Positions 1-9,229 of a stretch of DNA of 64,000 nt are shown here, piece after piece. The stretch comes from Neisseriaceae bacterium JH1-16 (GTDB lineage: Bacteria > Pseudomonadota > Gammaproteobacteria > Burkholderiales > Chromobacteriaceae): positions 496,001-560,000 of the forward strand of contig JAPDNP010000001.1 of the NCBI GenBank assembly GCA_025989215.1, written 5' to 3'. Position 1 is the first letter of the stretch, and each line of letters opens with the position of its first letter. Under the pieces are notes generated by a model that saw only the letters and a program-made list of their open reading frames with translations, was not told the origin of the DNA and searched no databases. The position numbers and the translations under genes are program-made.

Positions 1-586
1 AATCGATAAACTGGTTCACCAGATAGCCGTTCGCACCGTGCAGCTCGACGCCGTCGAAACCCGCGGCCATCGCGTTGCGGGCGGCAGCACGGTACTGCGC
101 CACGACCTCGCCGATCTCTGCAACGGTCAGCGCGCGCGGCACGGAGGCCTGGACGAAACCCGGCGTGCTGCCGTCTTCACCGGCGATGAACACGTTCACG
201 CCGACGGCCTGGATCGGCGACGACGAGACGGGCTGTTGACCACCCAGCAGGCTGGTGTGGCTCAGCCGGCCGACGTGCCAAAGCTGCGCGAAGATGCGAC
301 CGCCGGCGGCGTGCACGGCATCGGTGACTTTGCGCCATCCGGCGACTTGTTCGGGGGTGTAGATGCCGGGTGTCCACGCGTAGCCCTTACCGAGCGGCCC
401 GATGTTGGTGCCTTCGCTGACGATGAGGCCGGCACTCGCGCGCTGCGCGTAGTACGCGGCCATCAGTTCGTTGGCTTCGTCGCCGGGCTGGCTCGCACGC
501 GAGCGCGTCATCGGCGGCATGACGATGCGGTTCGGCAGAGTCAGCGCGCCGAACTGCAGCGGTTGAAACAGAGAGTCCTGGGTCAT
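1..586 (-). CDS. Old Yellow Enzyme family alkene reductase (3' end outside window)
   Basis: FMN-dependent NADH:flavin oxidoreductase that reduces activated C=C bonds of enones, nitro compounds and similar electrophiles in the cytoplasm. The visible 195 residues start with MTQDSLFQPLQFG and contain the family's PNRIVMPPMTRSRA segment, the active-site Tyr stretch AAYYAQRAS, the WHVGR motif and the HGANGYLVNQF substrate and flavin segment near the window edge. The start at 586 follows an AGGACA ribosome-binding site. The C-terminal half lies beyond position 1. It probably forms an operon with the aldo-keto reductase immediately upstream on the same strand. It resembles NemA, but the exact member cannot be fixed from the N-terminal half. 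Confidence 0.9.
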   Translation of the reverse strand, partial: MTQDSLFQPLQFGALTLPNRIVMPPMTRSRASQPGDEANELMAAYYAQRASAGLIVSEGTNIGPLGKGYAWTPGIYTPEQVAGWRKVTDAVHAAGGRIFAQLWHVGRLSHTSLLGGQQPVSSSPIQAVGVNVFIAGEDGSTPGFVQASVPRALTVAEIGEVVAQYRAAARNAMAAGFDGVELHGANGYLVNQFID

Positions 587-606
587 GATGCTTGTCCTGT
601 CGGGAC

Positions 607-626
607 CCGCGGCCTGTCGGCCGCGG
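607..626. other. Small GC-rich hairpin between dkgB and the OYE gene
   Basis: CCGCGGCC and GGCCGCGG are separated by TGTC, giving a perfect 8-bp stem. No T-run follows in either direction, so it may be an mRNA processing or stability hairpin rather than a terminator. Confidence 0.4.
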
Positions 627-652
627 ACGGTCTTAAGAGAATGCCGGTGCGA

Positions 653-1459
653 TCAGTCCCACAGCGGCGCAAGGCCGGCAGGGTCGACTTCGCGGCCGTT
701 GCGTTCGAGTGCGGCGATCTGAGCCATGTCCTCGTCGCTCAGGCGCAGGGTCTGTGCGAGCAGGTTGCTGGCGAGGTTCTCGCGCTTGGTGGACGACGGA
801 ATCACCGAGTAGCCAAGCTGCAAGGCCCATGCCAGCGCGACCTGGGCCGGGGTGGCGTGGTGCCGCTGCGCGATCGCGCCGATCACCGGGTCACCGAGTA
901 CCTTGCCGTACGCGAGGGTCATGTACGAGGTGACGTGGATGCCTTCGTTCTGCAGGAATTCGACGAGCTTACGGTTCTGCAGGTACGGGCTCAGCTCGAT
1001 CTGGTTGGTCGCGATCGCGTCCTTGCCGACCGCGGCGATCGCCTGCTTGGTCAGCTCGATGTTGAAGTTCGAGATACCGATCTGGCGGGTCAGGCCCTTT
1101 GCCTTCGCGTCGGCGAGCGCGGTCATGAATTCGTCGATGGACACGCCGTTGCCAGGAGCCGGCCAGTGGATCAGGGTCAGGTCTACGTAGTCGGTGCGCA
1201 GCTTGGCGAGGCTTTCCTCGAGGCTAGGCACGAGCTTGTCCTTGGCGTAGTTGTCGACCCAGATTTTCGTGGTCAGGAACAGGTCTTCGCGGCGCACGCC
1301 GGAAGTGGCGATCGCTTCGCCGACATCTGCTTCGTTGCCGTAGATCTGGGCGGTGTCGACGGTGCGGTAGCCGAGTTCGAGGCCGGTGCGGACCGAGTCG
1401 ATGACAACCTGGCCTTGCAGGCGGAAGGTACCGAGGCCGAAAGCAGGAATACTGGTCAT
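653..1459 (-). CDS. dkgB: Aldo/keto reductase, 2,5-diketo-D-gluconate reductase B type
   Basis: NADPH-dependent aldo-keto reductase of 268 residues that reduces 2,5-diketogluconate, methylglyoxal and other aldehydes in the cytosol. The protein matches E. coli DkgB nearly end to end as I recall it: the [14 protein letters not shown] start, catalytic Asp and Tyr in [13 protein letters not shown] (about residue 40), TTKIW with the catalytic Lys, [25 protein letters not shown], and the cofactor segment [14 protein letters not shown]. The start at 1459 is chosen because GGAGAA precedes it and the DkgB N-terminus begins there, although the frame stays open further upstream. It is probably co-transcribed with the exporter before it and the OYE gene after it, which suggests an electrophile or aldehyde stress unit. 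Confidence 0.93.
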   Translation of the reverse strand: MTSIPAFGLGTFRLQGQVVIDSVRTGLELGYRTVDTAQIYGNEADVGEAIATSGVRREDLFLTTKIWVDNYAKDKLVPSLEESLAKLRTDYVDLTLIHWPAPGNGVSIDEFMTALADAKAKGLTRQIGISNFNIELTKQAIAAVGKDAIATNQIELSPYLQNRKLVEFLQNEGIHVTSYMTLAYGKVLGDPVIGAIAQRHHATPAQVALAWALQLGYSVIPSSTKRENLASNLLAQTLRLSDEDMAQIAALERNGREVDPAGLAPLWD

Positions 1460-1562
1460 GATGTTCTCCGTGGGGGTTGAGCGGTGAAGTCGATAGGGGG
1501 ATTGTGCCAATCCCGATTTGTGCGATAAACAGCAGTAAGTGCGAATTACAGTTGAATTGAAA

Positions 1563-2789
1563 TCAAATATCGGTCGACGCAGCCTCAGCCAACGGGCTGC
1601 GCTTTGGCTGGCGTTGCAGGACGATCTGCGCGACAACCAGCAGTAGTCCCGACGCGGCGATCAAGGCGCCGACCAGCGGTACGGCTTCGTAGCCGAAGCC
1701 CGCCGAAATGGCCGCGCTACCGGCGGCGGCACCGACGGCATTGCCGAGGTTGAAGGCGCCGACGTTGACCGAAGAGGCGAGCCCCGGCGCCTCCGCCGCC
1801 GCGCGCATCACCCGCATCTGCAATGGTGGTACGACGGCGAAGGTCGCGGCGCCCCAGATGACGACGGCGACAGCGGTCCCCAACTGGGTTTTCGCCAGCA
1901 GCGGGAAGGCCAGCATGATGGCGACGAGCAGGACCAGGAAGATGATCAGGCTGCCATTGAGCGAGCGGTCTGCGAGCCGGCCGCCGGCCAGGTTGCCGAT
2001 CGAGAAGCCGACACCGACCAGCACCAGCATGGCGGTCACGAAGTTGGGCGACGCGCCGGTGATATGTTCGAGCGTCGGCGCGATATAGGTGTAGAGCGTG
2101 AACATCGCGCCGGCCCCGAGCACCGTGGTGGCCATGGCCATCAAGACCACTGGACGGGTCAGTACCTTCAGCTCGCCGCGAACATGCGGGACTTTTCCGG
2201 CTTCACCCTTCGGAAGCGCGGTCCGCAGGATCAGCATCGTCAGAATCCCGAGCCCTGCCGTGGCGGCGAACGACATCCGCCAGCCGATGGTTTGCCCCAG
2301 CCAGGTCGCGGCGGGAACGCCGCCGATATTGGCGATGGTCAGCCCCATGAACATGGTGGCCACCGCGCTGGCCTGCTTGTGGCGGGGCACCACGCTCGCC
2401 GCGACGAGCGAACCCAGTCCAAAGAACGCTCCGTGGTTGAGGCTCGTGACGAGGCGCGCCAGCAGCAGCGTCGTGTAGTCCGATGCCACCGCCGACAGCA
2501 GATTGCCAAGGGTGAAAATGCTCATCAGCGCGATCAGCGCGGTGCGTCGCGACCAACGGGACAAAACGATGGTCATCAGCGGCGCCCCGATCATGACGCC
2601 AATGGCGTAGGCGGTGATCAGCATGCCGGCGGTCGGGATGGAGACGTGAACCCCCTCGGCGATGACGGGCAGCAGCCCCATCGGGGAAAACTCGGTCGTG
2701 CCGATGCTGAATGCGCCGATCGCCAGCGCCAGCAGTGACAGCCATTCCTTCCCCGATTGCGCTGATGTTGCGGTTACAGGCTGGAGCAT
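1563..2789 (-). CDS. MFS transporter, DHA1 family (AraJ/YdhP-like exporter)
   Basis: Inner-membrane proton-driven exporter of 408 residues with the 12-helix pattern of the DHA1 drug/sugar efflux group. The family hallmarks are visible: [15 protein letters not shown] in helix 1, the Asp/Arg loop 2-3 region [10 protein letters not shown], and [18 protein letters not shown] in helix 4. The start at 2789 has AAGGAG 7 bases upstream. Its first codons overlap the end of the luciferase-like pseudogene by 15 bp, implying translational coupling before that gene broke. The substrate cannot be inferred. Confidence 0.88.
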   Translation of the reverse strand: MLQPVTATSAQSGKEWLSLLALAIGAFSIGTTEFSPMGLLPVIAEGVHVSIPTAGMLITAYAIGVMIGAPLMTIVLSRWSRRTALIALMSIFTLGNLLSAVASDYTTLLLARLVTSLNHGAFFGLGSLVAASVVPRHKQASAVATMFMGLTIANIGGVPAATWLGQTIGWRMSFAATAGLGILTMLILRTALPKGEAGKVPHVRGELKVLTRPVVLMAMATTVLGAGAMFTLYTYIAPTLEHITGASPNFVTAMLVLVGVGFSIGNLAGGRLADRSLNGSLIIFLVLLVAIMLAFPLLAKTQLGTAVAVVIWGAATFAVVPPLQMRVMRAAAEAPGLASSVNVGAFNLGNAVGAAAGSAAISAGFGYEAVPLVGALIAASGLLLVVAQIVLQRQPKRSPLAEAASTDI

Positions 2790-3729
2790 GTCGTTTTCTC
2801 CTTTTGATCGTGATGGAAATGCGGCAGCACTTCGCTGGCGATTTCGGCCAACGTTTCGTCGAGCGGACGGCGATTGCGGCGGAAATGCAGACCGATGTGC
2901 TGTAGGCCCGCCTCGCGCATCGCCGCCAGTTCCTCGATCAGCGCGAGGCGCCCCGCACGCGCGCCGAAGCGATGGCGCTGCAGCGGCTCGTGCGAATCGG
3001 CGGCGAGGTCGAGATGGATGAAGCTCGTGTACGGCTTGTCGCCGGCGACGGAGCGCCAGTTCGCGGCGCGACGCCGATGGTCGTCCGGCGTGCCCGGGTA
3101 GGCGAGGCAGCCGTCCATGCGTTCGCCTATCCACTCCGGCGTCTGCTGGGCGAGGCCCGCGACGAACAGGGCAGCGGCGTGCGTGCAACCGACAGCACCA
3201 CCAGCCCGGGCGGCAGATGGCCGCGCGCCCCGTCGCGCAGCAGCGCGATCTGCTCGCGGAAGTTCGCGCCGCGCGATTCGAAGTTGCGGCCGAACAGTGG
3301 GTACTCGACCGGACGGTCGCCGCTCGCGACGCCGAGCAGCAGGCGGCCACCGCTCAACTCCTGGATCGTCGCGGTCGACTTCAGCGTCAGCAGCGGTTCG
3401 CGCAGCGGCAGCACCACGGCCGCCGTGCCGAGCAGGATGTCGCGCGTGACACCGGCGAGATAGCCGAGGTAGGAAAACACTTCGAACACCTGGGCGGCGT
3501 CGCCGAACGACGGGTCGTACAGCGGTACGTCACGCACCCAGAGGGCACGGAAGCCGAGCGTGTCCGCGAGTTGCGCGAGCTTCGCGTGGCTTGCCAGGTC
3601 GGGCACGCCGGGGCGTCGCCCATCGCGCTGGCGACGTGCCTCGCCTTCCGGCGTCCAGTCGTTGTCGAGCGGCAGCTCGATGCCGATGCTGAAGCCGCCG
3701 CGGGTCAGTTTTTCGAGTGGGGTGGACAT
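2774..3729 (-). pseudogene. LLM class flavin-dependent oxidoreductase, frameshifted
   Basis: The N-terminal 185 or so residues (MSTPLEKLTRGGFSIGIELP, LASHAKLAQLADTLGF, ALWVRDVPLY, LGTAAVVLPLREPLLT, GGRLLLGVASGDRP) are a classic bacterial luciferase-like monooxygenase. Near 3168-3172, in a run of Gs, the frame shifts. The following frame supplies the expected continuation (ALFVAGLAQQTPEWIGERMDGCLAYPG and a further 110 residues) ending at 2774. Inserting one base between CTGCC and CTGTTC would restore a roughly 318-residue protein, the normal LLM length. This is either a recent one-base deletion or a sequencing error. The 3' end overlaps the MFS start. Confidence 0.85.
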
Positions 3730-3742
3730 GATCTGAACCTGT

Positions 3743-4066
3743 TCAGAGCGCGCGCAGGCTGCCCTCGAGCCGATAGAAATCGAGCGAGGATGCGGTGAAG
3801 AAAGTGCGCGAGGTACCGGCGGCGAAATCGTCTAGATGCACTACGGTCGAGCGGTCGGCTTCCTGCCACGAAATCGCGTAGATCTCGCCGGCGACGTGAT
3901 GCCATGTGTAGGCGACTTCACCCGTCGCGCCCGCAAAGGCGCCTTCGGTGATCTCGTAGCGCATATGGATGCCGTCGTCGGCATAGGCGTTGAGGGCGGT
4001 GAGCCCGTCGTAGCGGACTTCGAAGGTCTTGCCGGCAAACGGCGGAAGCTGGGTCGGTGCGTTCAT
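3743..4066 (-). CDS. MoaF-related domain protein
   Basis: Small 107-residue protein resembling the MoaF-like lipocalin/calycin fold. It has the repeated beta-strand patterns GKTFEVRYDGLTALNAYAD, GEVAYTWHHVAGEIYAISWQE and TVVHLDDFAAGTSRTFFTAS typical of MoaF C-terminal-like single-domain proteins. The start at 4066 follows GGAG in CAGGAGAACACCAGC. It sits between an LLM oxidoreductase remnant and an MFS gene on the same strand, so it is probably in the same operon. Function is unknown; a small-molecule-binding role is an inference from the fold. Confidence 0.7.
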   Translation of the reverse strand: MNAPTQLPPFAGKTFEVRYDGLTALNAYADDGIHMRYEITEGAFAGATGEVAYTWHHVAGEIYAISWQEADRSTVVHLDDFAAGTSRTFFTASSLDFYRLEGSLRAL

Positions 4067-4097
4067 GCTGGTGTTCTCCTGGGTAATGGGTAAGCGC

Positions 4098-5312
4098 TCA
4101 GTGGGCGAGCTGTTCGACGGGATCGGCGGTGCGCTCGGGCAGGCCGTCACGCTGATCGAGGCGGCCGCTCAGCGCGGTCAGGGCGAAGGCGCCGAGCGTC
4201 ACGGCCGCGGCGATCCACGGCGTGTGGCCGAGGCCGATGTGCGCGACGATCAAGCCGCCGAGCGACGAGCCGCCCGCGACGCCGAGGTTGAAGGCGGCGA
4301 TGTTGAAGCCCGATGCAACGTCCGCGGCGTCGGGGGCGAAATGCCGCGCCTGCTTGACGACATAGACCTGCAAGCCCGGCACGTTGCCGAACGCGACCGC
4401 GCCCCAGGCGAACATCGTCAGTACGGCGAGCCAGGCGACGTGGACGGTGAAGGTCAGAGCGAGCAGCACGAGAGCGAGCAGCAGGAAGATCCGTTTGAGT
4501 GCCTTGACGGGGCCGGCGCGGTCCGCGAGCTTGCCGCCCCACACATTGCCGAACGCGACCGAGACGCCGTAGCCGACCAGTACGAGGCTGACCTGCGACG
4601 GGGTGAAGCCGGCGATCTGTTCGAGCAGCGACGCCATGTAGGTGAAGGCGATCAGCGAGCCGCCGTAGCCGACTGCGGTCATCGCATAGACGAGCAGCAG
4701 GCGCGGTTGAGCGAGCACGCGGAATTGCCGGGCCAGTGGGGCGGGTTCGGTCTGCGCCAGGCGGCGTGGCATGAACGCGACCGCGCCGATGAAGGCGATG
4801 AGGCCGAACAGCGCGACGATCAGGAAGGTGGCGCGCCAGCCGTAGTGTTGGCCGATGAAGGTGCCAAGCGGAATGCCGGCGACGAAGGCGACGGTCATCC
4901 CGCTGAACATCGTCGCGATCGCGCTGGCGGCCTTGTCTTTCGGCACGAGCGTCGTCGCGATGATCGAACCGACCGAGAAGAACACGCCATGCGCGAGGCC
5001 GGTGAGAATGCGCGCGACGATCAGCGACTCATAACTGGGCGAGCGCCAGGCGACAAGGTTGCCGATGGTGAACAGCGCCATCAGCGCAGCAAGCAATAGC
5101 TTGCGCGGCACGCGGCCGGTCAGCGCGGTGAGGAGCGGTGCGCCGATCGCGACGCTGAGCGCATAGAGGCTGACGAGCAGGCCTGCGGAGGGCAGGCTCA
5201 CATTGAGATCGGTGGCGATCGTCGGGATCAGCCCGACGATCACGAACTCGGTCGTCCCGATGGCGAAGGCGCTGATGGTCAGCGCGAGTAGAGCGAGTGG
5301 CATGATGAGCAT
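4098..5312 (-). CDS. MFS transporter, DHA1 family (YdhP-like)
   Basis: Inner-membrane exporter of 404 residues, a second DHA1 member paralogous to the one at 1563-2789. It shows the FAIGTTEFVIVGLIPTIA first helix, TGRVPRKLLL loop 2-3, ILTGLAHGVFFSVGS helix 4, and a C-terminal domain with ASGFNIAAFNLGVAGGSSLGG. The start is ambiguous: ATG at 5312 and in-frame ATG at 5303 are both possible, with CCGGAACC upstream of the first. It is transcribed divergently from the LysR gene at 5406 with a 93-bp AT-rich gap, the usual regulator/target arrangement. Confidence 0.87.
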   Translation of the reverse strand: MLIMPLALLALTISAFAIGTTEFVIVGLIPTIATDLNVSLPSAGLLVSLYALSVAIGAPLLTALTGRVPRKLLLAALMALFTIGNLVAWRSPSYESLIVARILTGLAHGVFFSVGSIIATTLVPKDKAASAIATMFSGMTVAFVAGIPLGTFIGQHYGWRATFLIVALFGLIAFIGAVAFMPRRLAQTEPAPLARQFRVLAQPRLLLVYAMTAVGYGGSLIAFTYMASLLEQIAGFTPSQVSLVLVGYGVSVAFGNVWGGKLADRAGPVKALKRIFLLLALVLLALTFTVHVAWLAVLTMFAWGAVAFGNVPGLQVYVVKQARHFAPDAADVASGFNIAAFNLGVAGGSSLGGLIVAHIGLGHTPWIAAAVTLGAFALTALSGRLDQRDGLPERTADPVEQLAH

Positions 5313-5405
5313 CCATGGTTCCGGTAGGAATGGACGCAGTGTGCCCGCTTTACTTTTGCGTAAAAACCGGCCTATAAACGAAATTATTTTGATTTAAATT
5401 CAACA

Positions 5406-6332
5406 ATGAAAGTCACGCTCGACGAACTCCAGGCCTTCGCCACCGTGGTCGACACCGGTTCGATCACCGCGGCCGCACAGCAGCTTGACCTCACCGTGTC
5501 GGCGACGAGCCGCTCGCTCGCCCGACTCGAGGAGAAGCTGAAGACCACGCTGCTGCGCCGGACCACGCGCCGCCTGGAGCTGACCGAGGAGGGTCGGGCA
5601 TTCCTGCAGAATGCGCGGGCGATCATCGATTCGGTCGAAAGCGCGGAGGAACAGATGCTCGCGCGGCGCGAGATGCCATCCGGCCGCCTGCGGGTCGACG
5701 CCGCGACGCCGTTCATGCTGCACGTGGTCGTGCCGCTGGTGCGCGGCTATCGCGAACGGTTTCCGCAGGTGGAGCTGGAGCTGAACAGCAACGAAGGCAT
5801 CATCGATCTGCTCGAGCGACGCACCGACGTCGCGATCCGGATCGGCCAGCTGAAGGACTCGACGCTGCACAGCCGGCTGATCGGCCACAGCCGGGTGCGC
5901 ATTTTCGCCAGCCCCGCCTACCTCGAGGCACACGGGCTGCCGCGCACGGTCGAGGAACTCGGCAAGCATGCGCTGCTCGGCTTCAACCAGCCCGAGTCGC
6001 TGAACGTGTGGCCCATCCTCGGCGCGGATGGCGAGCCGTACCAGATCGAGCCGGCGGTGTGGACGTCGAGCGGCGAGACGCTCCGGCAGCTGGCACTGGA
6101 CGGAGCCGGCATCGTTTGCCTGTCAGATTTCATGACCGCGCAGGACCGCGAATCCGGTCGTCTCGTTCAGGTGCTCGCGCGTCACACCCAGGACGTGCGG
6201 CAACCGATCCAGGCCGTCTACTACCGCAACACCGCGGTATCGTCGCGGATTGCCTCGTTTGTCGATTATCTGATCGAAGCACTCGGCAACAAGATTCCCG
6301 CGGGGCGGGCGACGCTGTGGGCGGATGAGTAA
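5406..6332 (+). CDS. LysR family transcriptional regulator
   Basis: DNA-binding regulator of 308 residues. The N-terminal winged helix-turn-helix is clear (LDELQAFATVVDTGSITAAAQQLDLTVSATSRSLARLEEKL, residues 5-45). The effector domain follows from about residue 90 (GRLRVDAATPFMLHVVVPLV). It resembles the YafC/DsdC-like LysR subgroup that often controls a neighbouring exporter. It probably regulates the divergent MFS gene and the operon behind it; the palindromic AT-rich gap between them is the likely operator. The effector is unknown. Confidence 0.9.
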   Translation: MKVTLDELQAFATVVDTGSITAAAQQLDLTVSATSRSLARLEEKLKTTLLRRTTRRLELTEEGRAFLQNARAIIDSVESAEEQMLARREMPSGRLRVDAATPFMLHVVVPLVRGYRERFPQVELELNSNEGIIDLLERRTDVAIRIGQLKDSTLHSRLIGHSRVRIFASPAYLEAHGLPRTVEELGKHALLGFNQPESLNVWPILGADGEPYQIEPAVWTSSGETLRQLALDGAGIVCLSDFMTAQDRESGRLVQVLARHTQDVRQPIQAVYYRNTAVSSRIASFVDYLIEALGNKIPAGRATLWADE

Positions 6333-6511
6333 CGCCCGCTCGAAGCGGATCTTGCCACCCGATTCAAAACAGTTTTCCCGATCAGCCCCTTTTTCCGCGT
6401 GACGCCGCGCCCCGATACTGTGCCGCGCACCGCATGGCGCACTGCCTATAAGGCGGCTGTGCTTGTCGGTGATCGAACCGTATTCCGGAACTTCAACAAC
6501 AGGAATGGGGC

Positions 6512-7441
6512 ATGAAGCACATGAAGGTATTCGTAACCGGAGCGGCCGGATACATCGGTGGGTCGGTGGCTGCGCGACTGGTCTCGGCCGGACACGCCGT
6601 CACGGGGCTGACGCGGGACCACGACAAGGCCGCGAAACTGGCGGCGATGGGCATCACGCCGGTGGTCGGGACACTGGACGATGGGGCGTTGCTGTCCTCG
6701 ATCGCGCGCGACGTTGACTCCGTCATCAATGCGGCGAGCAGTGATCACCGTGCCGCCGTCGAAGCGATCATCGCGGGCCTGAGCGGAAGCGGAAAGACCC
6801 TCCTGCATACCAGCGGAACCAGCGTCATCGCGGACGATGCCCAAGGCGCTCATGGCGCTGGCATCGTTTTTGACGAATCGACGCCACTCGTCACGCCCCC
6901 GCAGAAGGCCGACCGGCGCGTCATAGACCAATTGGTGATGTCGGCAGCGGCACAAGGCATCCGCTCTGCGGTGATTTGCAACAGCATGATCTACGGCGTC
7001 GGTCACGGCGTGGCGCGCGATAGCGCGCAGATTCCACTTTTGGCTGCCATGGCCCGCGAATTCGGCGTGGTTCGTGTGATTGGCAAGGGGCGAAACCGCT
7101 GGTCGAACGTTCATATCGATGACGTGGTCGATCTTTATCTGCGAGCCATGCACACCACATCGCCCGGCGCCTTCTATTTTGCAGAGAACGGGGAAGCGTC
7201 GCTCGCTGAAATCGGTGAGGCAATCGCCCTGCGTCTCGGGATGCCATCCGTCGTTGAGTGGGGCATTGCCGATGCGGCGCGTATGCTAGGACGTTCACGT
7301 GCGCATTTCTCTCTGGCATCGAATAGCCGGGTCAGAGCAGTTCGAGCTCGGCAGGAACTCAAGTGGGCGCCGAGACATGGTTCTGTACAGGACTGGATAC
7401 GCGACGAAATGCCCGTTCGGTCAAAGCCAACATGCACTTGA
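6512..7441 (+). CDS. NAD-dependent epimerase/dehydratase (extended SDR), C-terminal tail altered
   Basis: Cytoplasmic Rossmann-fold oxidoreductase. Residues 1-13 hold the dinucleotide motif VFVTGAAGYIGG, residues about 70-75 NAAS, and about 155-165 a YG segment in CNSMIYGVGHGVA where the usual YxxxK tyrosine lies. NRWSNVHIDDVVDLY matches the family's conserved WxxVHxDD. The start at 6512 follows AGGAATGG. The last residues (PVRSKPTCT) are not family-like: the gene runs directly into an IS3 transposase remnant that provides the stop codon, so the native C-terminus was probably replaced, with loss of only a few residues. Confidence 0.8.
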   Translation: MKHMKVFVTGAAGYIGGSVAARLVSAGHAVTGLTRDHDKAAKLAAMGITPVVGTLDDGALLSSIARDVDSVINAASSDHRAAVEAIIAGLSGSGKTLLHTSGTSVIADDAQGAHGAGIVFDESTPLVTPPQKADRRVIDQLVMSAAAQGIRSAVICNSMIYGVGHGVARDSAQIPLLAAMAREFGVVRVIGKGRNRWSNVHIDDVVDLYLRAMHTTSPGAFYFAENGEASLAEIGEAIALRLGMPSVVEWGIADAARMLGRSRAHFSLASNSRVRAVRARQELKWAPRHGSVQDWIRDEMPVRSKPTCT

Positions 7442-7560
7442 TGCGCGCGACGGCTTTGGGCGATGTATTCGGCCACATCGAGGTCTTCTACAACCACACC
7501 CGCCGCTGCAGCTACCTGGGGGGCATCAGTTCAAAGACCCTTGAGCGGCCCTCGGAGTGA
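7432..7560 (+). mobile_element. IS3-family transposase C-terminal remnant
   Basis: The frame reads ALGDVFGHIEVFYNHTRRCS followed by YLGGISSKTLERPSE and a stop. This corresponds to the conserved end of IS3 OrfB integrases (FxYIExFYNxxRRHSxLGxxSPxxFE) around the last catalytic region. Nothing of the upstream DDE domain or OrfA is present, and no inverted repeat pair is evident. It overlaps the tail of the SDR gene in another frame, marking an old insertion and deletion. Confidence 0.8.
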
Positions 7561-7651
7561 GGGGCCAGTGTGAGGATACACAAGGTATCCAGAAAAGCCG
7601 GGGCGATTCATGGCTACCCTTAATCAGATCATGCTTTGAATCAAGATATAG

Positions 7652-8065
7652 TCAAGCCTCAGTAGTGGCGGCCCGTGAGGTCGAAATCATTGCTCCTTGC
7701 GAGAGCGTCTTCGTCACCGGTGTCTTCGCCGCGATAGCCAGCAGTTGCGTCCATTGCTCGTCGCTCAAGGGGGCATTGCTGCGCAGTTGGCGCTCGATGA
7801 AGGTATTGCCCTCCGCATCTTTGGTCAGGGTCAGGGCGACGTGGAATTCTCCCAGATTCCAGCCCTTTTTCTCGGCGTACATGCGCAAGGTGATGGCGGT
7901 GCAGGAGCCCAGACTCGCCAGCAGGTAGTCGTAAGGGGCGGGACCGGCATTTTGCCCACCCGACGATACCGGCTCATCCGCCAACAGCTCGAAATTGGCG
8001 GTGTCGACTCGGTGCGTGTAATTGAACGACGTAGACGTCACGGAGGCCGAAGCGATCTGTTTCAT
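7652..8065 (-). CDS. OsmC family protein lacking the second redox cysteine
   Basis: 137-residue OsmC/Ohr-fold protein. The central helix with the first redox Cys is clear (YDYLLASLGSCTAITLRMYAEKKGW, about residues 48-72). In OsmC-like peroxidases a second Cys occurs in a segment like ADKCPVHKTL; here the equivalent reads AAKTPVTKTL, so Cys is Thr and the His is Thr. A normal two-Cys peroxidase mechanism is therefore unlikely. The start at 8065 is preferred over longer forms because GAGAGGGA precedes it. It is divergent from the LysR gene at 8168, which may control it. Confidence 0.85.
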   Translation of the reverse strand: MKQIASASVTSTSFNYTHRVDTANFELLADEPVSSGGQNAGPAPYDYLLASLGSCTAITLRMYAEKKGWNLGEFHVALTLTKDAEGNTFIERQLRSNAPLSDEQWTQLLAIAAKTPVTKTLSQGAMISTSRAATTEA

Positions 8066-8167
8066 GGACGCATCCCTCTCAAGGGGCTGGATAAGCTCCA
8101 TATTAAGACGAATGTGCGATGGCGTTAGCCGCCCTAGCACGAACAGCAAGTTTGCTAATATCGAACA

Positions 8168-9088
8168 ATGCGCTACCGACTCAACGATATCGAAGCCTTC
8201 TTGCTAGTGATGGAGACCGGTAGTTTTACGGCGGCCGCCATGCGTCTGGACCTCTCCAAATCGGTCATCAGCAAACGGATCAATGACCTGGAGCAGGCAC
8301 TGGGTACCCAGCTTCTACACCGGTCCACACGGGGCGTGGTCGCGACCGATTCCGGGCAACTCTTTTATCAAAAGGCACGCGAGCTGGTTCTGCAACTCGA
8401 CGACGCCGCTGCGTCGACCGTCGAGGAGGATGGCAATCTGTGCGGCCAAGTCCGCATCGCGGCGCCGATGAGCTTTGGTCGGAAATACCTGGGGCCGATG
8501 CTGTTCGAGCTGATGCAACAGCATCCCAGTCTAGACCTGATCATTGACCTCGATGACCGCATGGTGGATGTGGACGGTGGCGGTTATGACCTGGCGATCC
8601 GGATCACCCAGCCACTCAAGGATATGTCTCTCATCGCGCGCAAACTGGCCGTCAGCCGTCGCATCGTCTGCTGCAGCCCGGACTATGCGGCGCGGCATGG
8701 CGTACCGAAGTCGCTGGACGAGCTGGCGGCACATCGCTGTATCGGCTATGCCCACGTCCATTCCGGGCAGCTGTGGCAATTCGAGCCGGCCGAGCCGGAC
8801 GGCCGGGTCCGGCCGGCCGTGGTGAAATCGACGTTGGTGTTCAACAATGGCGAAGTGATGTGCGATGCCGCCATCGCCGGCCTCGGCATCTGCTTGCTTC
8901 CGTTGTTCATCGCGGTCGAGGCGCTGCGTGACGGCCGCCTGATCGAGGCCATGCCTGACACGCCAATTCCAGACCACATCTACGCACTTTACCCGAGCCG
9001 CCGGTTCCAGAGTCGCAAGGTGCGTGCCGTGCTCGACTACTTGCGCAAGCAGTTTGCCCGCCCCTTGCCCTGGGAAATCATGCCCTAG
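8168..9088 (+). CDS. LysR family transcriptional regulator
   Basis: 306-residue regulator with an N-terminal winged HTH (LNDIEAFLLVMETGSFTAAAMRLDLSKSVISKRINDLEQAL) and a periplasmic-binding-like effector domain (CGQVRIAAPMSFGRKYLGPML onward). It belongs to the large group resembling DmlR/AaeR. It sits between the divergent OsmC gene (102 bp apart) and the downstream isochorismatase-like gene, both of which are candidate targets. The start ATG is embedded in an AT-rich stretch without a strong ribosome-binding site. Confidence 0.9.
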   Translation: MRYRLNDIEAFLLVMETGSFTAAAMRLDLSKSVISKRINDLEQALGTQLLHRSTRGVVATDSGQLFYQKARELVLQLDDAAASTVEEDGNLCGQVRIAAPMSFGRKYLGPMLFELMQQHPSLDLIIDLDDRMVDVDGGGYDLAIRITQPLKDMSLIARKLAVSRRIVCCSPDYAARHGVPKSLDELAAHRCIGYAHVHSGQLWQFEPAEPDGRVRPAVVKSTLVFNNGEVMCDAAIAGLGICLLPLFIAVEALRDGRLIEAMPDTPIPDHIYALYPSRRFQSRKVRAVLDYLRKQFARPLPWEIMP

Positions 9089-9229
9089 TCGCATGCCTCT
9101 TGCTTGTTCTGTTTGGCAGAACAGCGTGTTTGGTGATCACCGTCTTCTGCTTCTTGGGTGGCCCCCTACACTGTGTGCAGTGCTTCACCGCACTTGACTG
9201 CCTGTCTACCCAAGATCAAGGAGAATACG

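Noticed and set aside
38-1480. Long open frames opposite dkgB and the OYE gene, and similar antisense frames throughout (for example opposite glnA-like, cysS, gapN and the amidohydrolase)
   Set aside because: They are antisense shadows of GC-rich genes, with no ribosome-binding sites and no family-like motifs.
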